Origin: an uncultured Bacteroidota bacterium
Lineage (GTDB): Bacteria > Bacteroidota > Bacteroidia > Chitinophagales > Chitinophagaceae
NCBI GenBank assembly: GCA_903837525.1
Contig: CAILUU010000030.1
Coordinates: 62,001-126,000 of the forward strand
Direction: 5' to 3'
DNA: 64,000 nucleotides
The first letter of the stretch is position 1, and each line of letters starts with the position of its first letter. Shown piece after piece: positions 63,917 through 64,000 of this stretch. Made by a program: the position numbers and the translations under genes. Under the pieces are notes generated by a model. The model was not told where the DNA came from. It made no database searches and saw nothing but the letters and a program-made list of their open reading frames with translations.

Positions 63917-64000
63917 ATGTTATCACCAAAAAGAGTAAAACACAGAAAAACACAAAAAGGTAAGATGAAAGGCGACACCAAACGTGGAGCTACCTTGTCT
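63917..64000 (+). CDS. rplP: 50S ribosomal protein L16, cut off by window edge
   Basis: The first 28 codons read MLSPKRVKHRKTQKGKMKGD and continue TKRGATLS, the N terminus of L16, which sits in the large subunit near the A-site tRNA. The order after rpsC is the standard one. The rest lies outside the window. Confidence 0.95.
   Translation, partial: MLSPKRVKHRKTQKGKMKGDTKRGATLS

Noticed and set aside
1-64000. Possible CRISPR arrays, prophage, toxin-antitoxin or other defence systems
   Set aside because: I found no regularly spaced repeats, integrase, phage structural genes or typical toxin-antitoxin pairs; nearly all coding space is metabolic, envelope or ribosomal.

Overview
The window looks like chromosomal DNA from a Bacteroidota bacterium, probably near the Chitinophagaceae (family placement is a guess). 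Supporting signs: AT-rich sequence; A-rich stretches instead of Shine-Dalgarno sites before start codons; promoters of the TTTG-N19-TAnnTTTG type; a very large SprA protein of the type IX secretion system (T9SS); a secreted protease with a T9SS-type C-terminal domain; and BshC of bacillithiol synthesis. I saw no phage, CRISPR array, intact insertion sequence, tRNA or rRNA.

Region 1-5455 is a kynurenine-degradation island arranged as two divergent units. The minus-strand unit carries 2-aminomuconate semialdehyde dehydrogenase, a RidA-family probable 2-aminomuconate deaminase, kynureninase and a partial kynurenine 3-monooxygenase. The plus-strand unit carries 3-hydroxyanthranilate dioxygenase and the ACMS decarboxylase. 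Together they should take kynurenine to 4-oxalocrotonate. Region 5.5-13.3 kb is mixed housekeeping: GDPD lipoprotein, Mrp ATPase, shikimate kinase, two M20 peptidases, DeoC and a SPOR protein.

Region 13.3-21 kb carries the four enzymes expected for trans-4-hydroxy-L-proline catabolism (epimerase, FAD dehydrogenase, deaminase, 2-oxoglutarate semialdehyde dehydrogenase). A FemAB-like acyltransferase and a TlpA-like thioredoxin lie in the same operon, and a membrane fatty acid hydroxylase lies between the two halves. Region 21-36 kb has RimO, BshC, a decayed small membrane-protein gene, an exported superoxide dismutase, an LptF/G permease, the primary sigma factor, SucB, an RNA m5C methyltransferase, a SYLF protein, the T9SS-tagged subtilase and FabH. 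Region 36-44 kb is ruvA-sprA, followed by a 235-bp MITE-like palindromic element.

Region 44-56 kb has a GlcD-like oxidase, two LOG-family proteins flanking a sodium symporter, a compact LOG/O-methyltransferase/LysM-glucosaminidase/hpt operon, a VWA protein whose end overlaps radC, prs and rplY. Region 56-64 kb has yidC, a GLPGLI-type protein and the S10 ribosomal operon (rpsJ to partial rplP), which starts from a near-perfect Bacteroidota promoter and has hairpins in several intercistronic gaps, most clearly two between rpsJ and rplC.

Nothing here is a clearly new defence or mobile system. The least explained items are the rpsJ-rplC hairpins, the MITE-like element, the small-gene relic near 24.6 kb, the two extra genes in the hydroxyproline operon, and promoter boxes pressed against start codons. 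All structure, family and repeat calls were made by eye without alignments or folding.
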